The position numbers were made by a program, and so were the translations under genes. Positions 62,649 to 64,000 of a DNA stretch of 64,000 bases are shown piece by piece. The notes below the pieces were generated by a model that was not told the DNA's origin, searched no databases, and saw nothing but the letters and a program-made list of their open reading frames with translations. Source of the stretch: Shewanella canadensis (lineage in GTDB: Bacteria; Pseudomonadota; Gammaproteobacteria; Enterobacterales; Shewanellaceae); assembly GCF_003966225.1 (NCBI RefSeq), contig NZ_RXNU01000001.1:248001-312000 (forward strand), in the 5' to 3' direction. Numbering within the stretch: the first letter of the stretch is position 1; each line of letters starts with the position of its first letter.

Positions 62649-63542
62649 CTAATGGGGCAAGATCGTGTCGTGCAGCAGTTGGCTCACCGTTTGGTAGCGA
62701 CTGGGTAAATTTCGGTTACGTTTCTGCACCAGATAAAGGGTCTCTTTCACCTGCTTGGCCGCGTAAGCAATATAGAGCTTGTCTCTGAGAGGGAAGTTTT
62801 TTACCGCACTTTCGGGCAGCACGGTAAAGCCGAGTCCTTTCGCAACGGGAAGTAGTATCTGGTTGACCTGATTGATATAGCCGGACTTAGGTAGCTTATC
62901 TGAGCTGAGTTCGGCTAACGCTTTATCTCCGCCGAGTTCGAAATAAAGTGACAGGTAATGTTTCGCATCCGGATGGTCGATTAATCCACACTCGATGAGT
63001 AATTCAGGGGTGATTTTTTTATCTGCATACTGCTTAGGTAACACCAAACATAGGGTCTCCTCACCTATGTGGCTGCTTTGATAGAGGCTGCTCGCAGGGA
63101 TGTGGGTCACTATGCCTAAGTCGATCTCTCCGGATTGTAGATCATGCAAAATGTTCTGATTAGGTGCGGCTTCCAGCTGAATGCTCAATTCGGGGTGTTG
63201 CTGCTGCAGTGAAAGAAGTGCCGGATACAGCTGCAAAGCCAGAGAGCCCGAACAAGAGATCTTACATTGTCCCGAGTAGGGGTTATCGAAGCCGAGCGTC
63301 TCTATCAGGTTAGCTTCACCTTCGGCGAGCTTCAGCGCATATTCATACACTAACCTTCCCTGCTCGGTGAGCTCAAAACTCTTCTTCTCTCGCTTGATCA
63401 GGCCGTGGCCACAGGCGTTTTCCAACTTTTGTATCTGTTGGCTGACACCGGGCTGTGTCATGTGAAGTTTCTCTGCCGTTTGGGTGAAATGGCCAACCTC
63501 TATTAAGGTTTTGAAGGTATTGAGCCAGAGTGGGTTTAGCAT
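62649..63542 (-). CDS. LysR-family regulator
   Basis: The N-terminal helix-turn-helix (FTQTAEKLHMTQPGVSQQIQ) is followed by the LysR effector domain, 297 residues, ending in YQTVSQLLHDTILPH. It is convergent with the cysteine-synthase-like gene, with 36 bp between the two stops. Regulation of that gene is possible but not shown by position. Confidence 0.9.
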   Translation of the reverse strand: MLNPLWLNTFKTLIEVGHFTQTAEKLHMTQPGVSQQIQKLENACGHGLIKREKKSFELTEQGRLVYEYALKLAEGEANLIETLGFDNPYSGQCKISCSGSLALQLYPALLSLQQQHPELSIQLEAAPNQNILHDLQSGEIDLGIVTHIPASSLYQSSHIGEETLCLVLPKQYADKKITPELLIECGLIDHPDAKHYLSLYFELGGDKALAELSSDKLPKSGYINQVNQILLPVAKGLGFTVLPESAVKNFPLRDKLYIAYAAKQVKETLYLVQKRNRNLPSRYQTVSQLLHDTILPH

Positions 63543-63896
63543 AAAGGGTTAGCTTATTATGATTATTTAAAGTTATCATAATAATGGAAAGTGATAATTT
63601 CAAGTGTGTGCTTTCGGAGCGTATTCTTAGCTTATCGAAAGGAGTTGCCTTTCCAGCCACAAAGAATCGAGGTATCTATGTCAATGTTAACGCCTGCGCA
63701 AGCGTCACAATCATCAGCCTATCCAAGACTATAGCCACAGCTATGAGCAACATTACGCGAGTGGCGCGTATAAGGGGTAAATTCAGCTAATGATGTCAGA
63801 GCCTGACGATCTAGGGAGTCCCGCAACCGGTGAGGCTTGTGGGATCTCGAGAGCTTTAATTCGAACTATTCTGAATTGGTCGGTACTAAAGCCCCA
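63543..63896. other. Intergenic region, no gene supported
   Basis: The promoter region of the LysR gene and a stretch with short frames. A frame starting MSMLTPAQASQSSAYPRL at about 63678 has GAGG upstream but stops after 18 codons; it may be a frameshifted small gene. Confidence 0.4.
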
Positions 63897-64000
63897 TTAA
63901 AACAGGGATGCATTGAGCCAGAGGTGCACCAGAATACTGGCCGCGTAACCCAGTGCGATAACCGGAGTCCATTTAAGATGCGCCGCGAAGGTGTAGACGC
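63897..64000 (-). CDS. C-terminal fragment of a membrane protein, continues past the window
   Basis: The minus-strand frame is open from the window edge to TAA at 63897-63899. It reads VYTFAAHLKWTPVIALGYAA then SILVHLWLNASLF, a closing membrane helix. The family cannot be named from about 33 residues. Confidence 0.65.
   Translation of the reverse strand, partial: VYTFAAHLKWTPVIALGYAASILVHLWLNASLF

Overview
The window looks like a chromosomal segment of a marine gammaproteobacterium, most probably Shewanella. This is inferred from family content: groESL, two 218-residue Qnr-type pentapeptide proteins (qnrA is known to come from a Shewanella chromosome), several c-type heme proteins, a DUF2999 protein, an alkylsulfatase, and many c-di-GMP and LysR regulators. 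No tRNA, rRNA or CRISPR array was recognised.

Region 1 (1-13.1 kb) holds the 3' end of an unknown gene with degenerate 143-bp tandem copies behind it. An RND efflux operon (membrane fusion protein plus pump) follows, with a divergent LysR regulator and a 265-bp MITE-like element sitting between its two genes. Next come an XRE-cupin regulator, several small secreted proteins, a heme c lipoprotein, a first Qnr-like protein and a MATE exporter. A second, inverted copy of the MITE lies at 7.73-8.0 kb.

Region 2 (13.1-15.4 kb) is groES-groEL with a recognisable sigma-32 promoter and an intrinsic terminator.

Region 3 (15.4-31 kb) is accessory DNA. It begins with a P4-type integrase directly behind groEL, then an AlpA/HTH/tyrosine-recombinase operon and a serine resolvase preceded by a res-like array of TGATACC motifs. 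Further on are small peptides between repeats, a sensory diguanylate cyclase, a decayed IS5-type transposase, a cysteine-rich secreted peptide, a PD-(D/E)XK-like protein, a NERD/zinc-ribbon protein and a BCS1-like AAA ATPase. A second Qnr-like gene lies just past these.

Region 4 (32-38.7 kb) contains the most interesting locus. It is a tightly packed minus-strand run of a zinc-type macrodomain protein, a class M sirtuin (SirTM), a small membrane protein and an Excalibur-domain peptide. This looks like a reversible ADP-ribosylation module with two undescribed partners. Upstream are two tandem metallo-beta-lactamase-fold proteins (one exported, one cytosolic) and an atypical SDR, with a divergent LysR gene.

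Region 5 (38.7-64 kb) carries envelope and signalling genes: a kelch-like lipoprotein, an Omp85-type barrel without POTRA domains plus a DUF3108 partner, an alkylsulfatase, a heme-binding histidine kinase, a TetR/DJ-1 divergent pair, a large Cache/SBP/HD-GYP protein, an opine dehydrogenase, DUF2999 and DUF2799 proteins, and a cysteine-synthase-like enzyme with a LysR gene. A family of short repeats with the core GGGTCAGAGTAAACTTT is dispersed between 25 and 57 kb. I did not see it in the first 25 kb.
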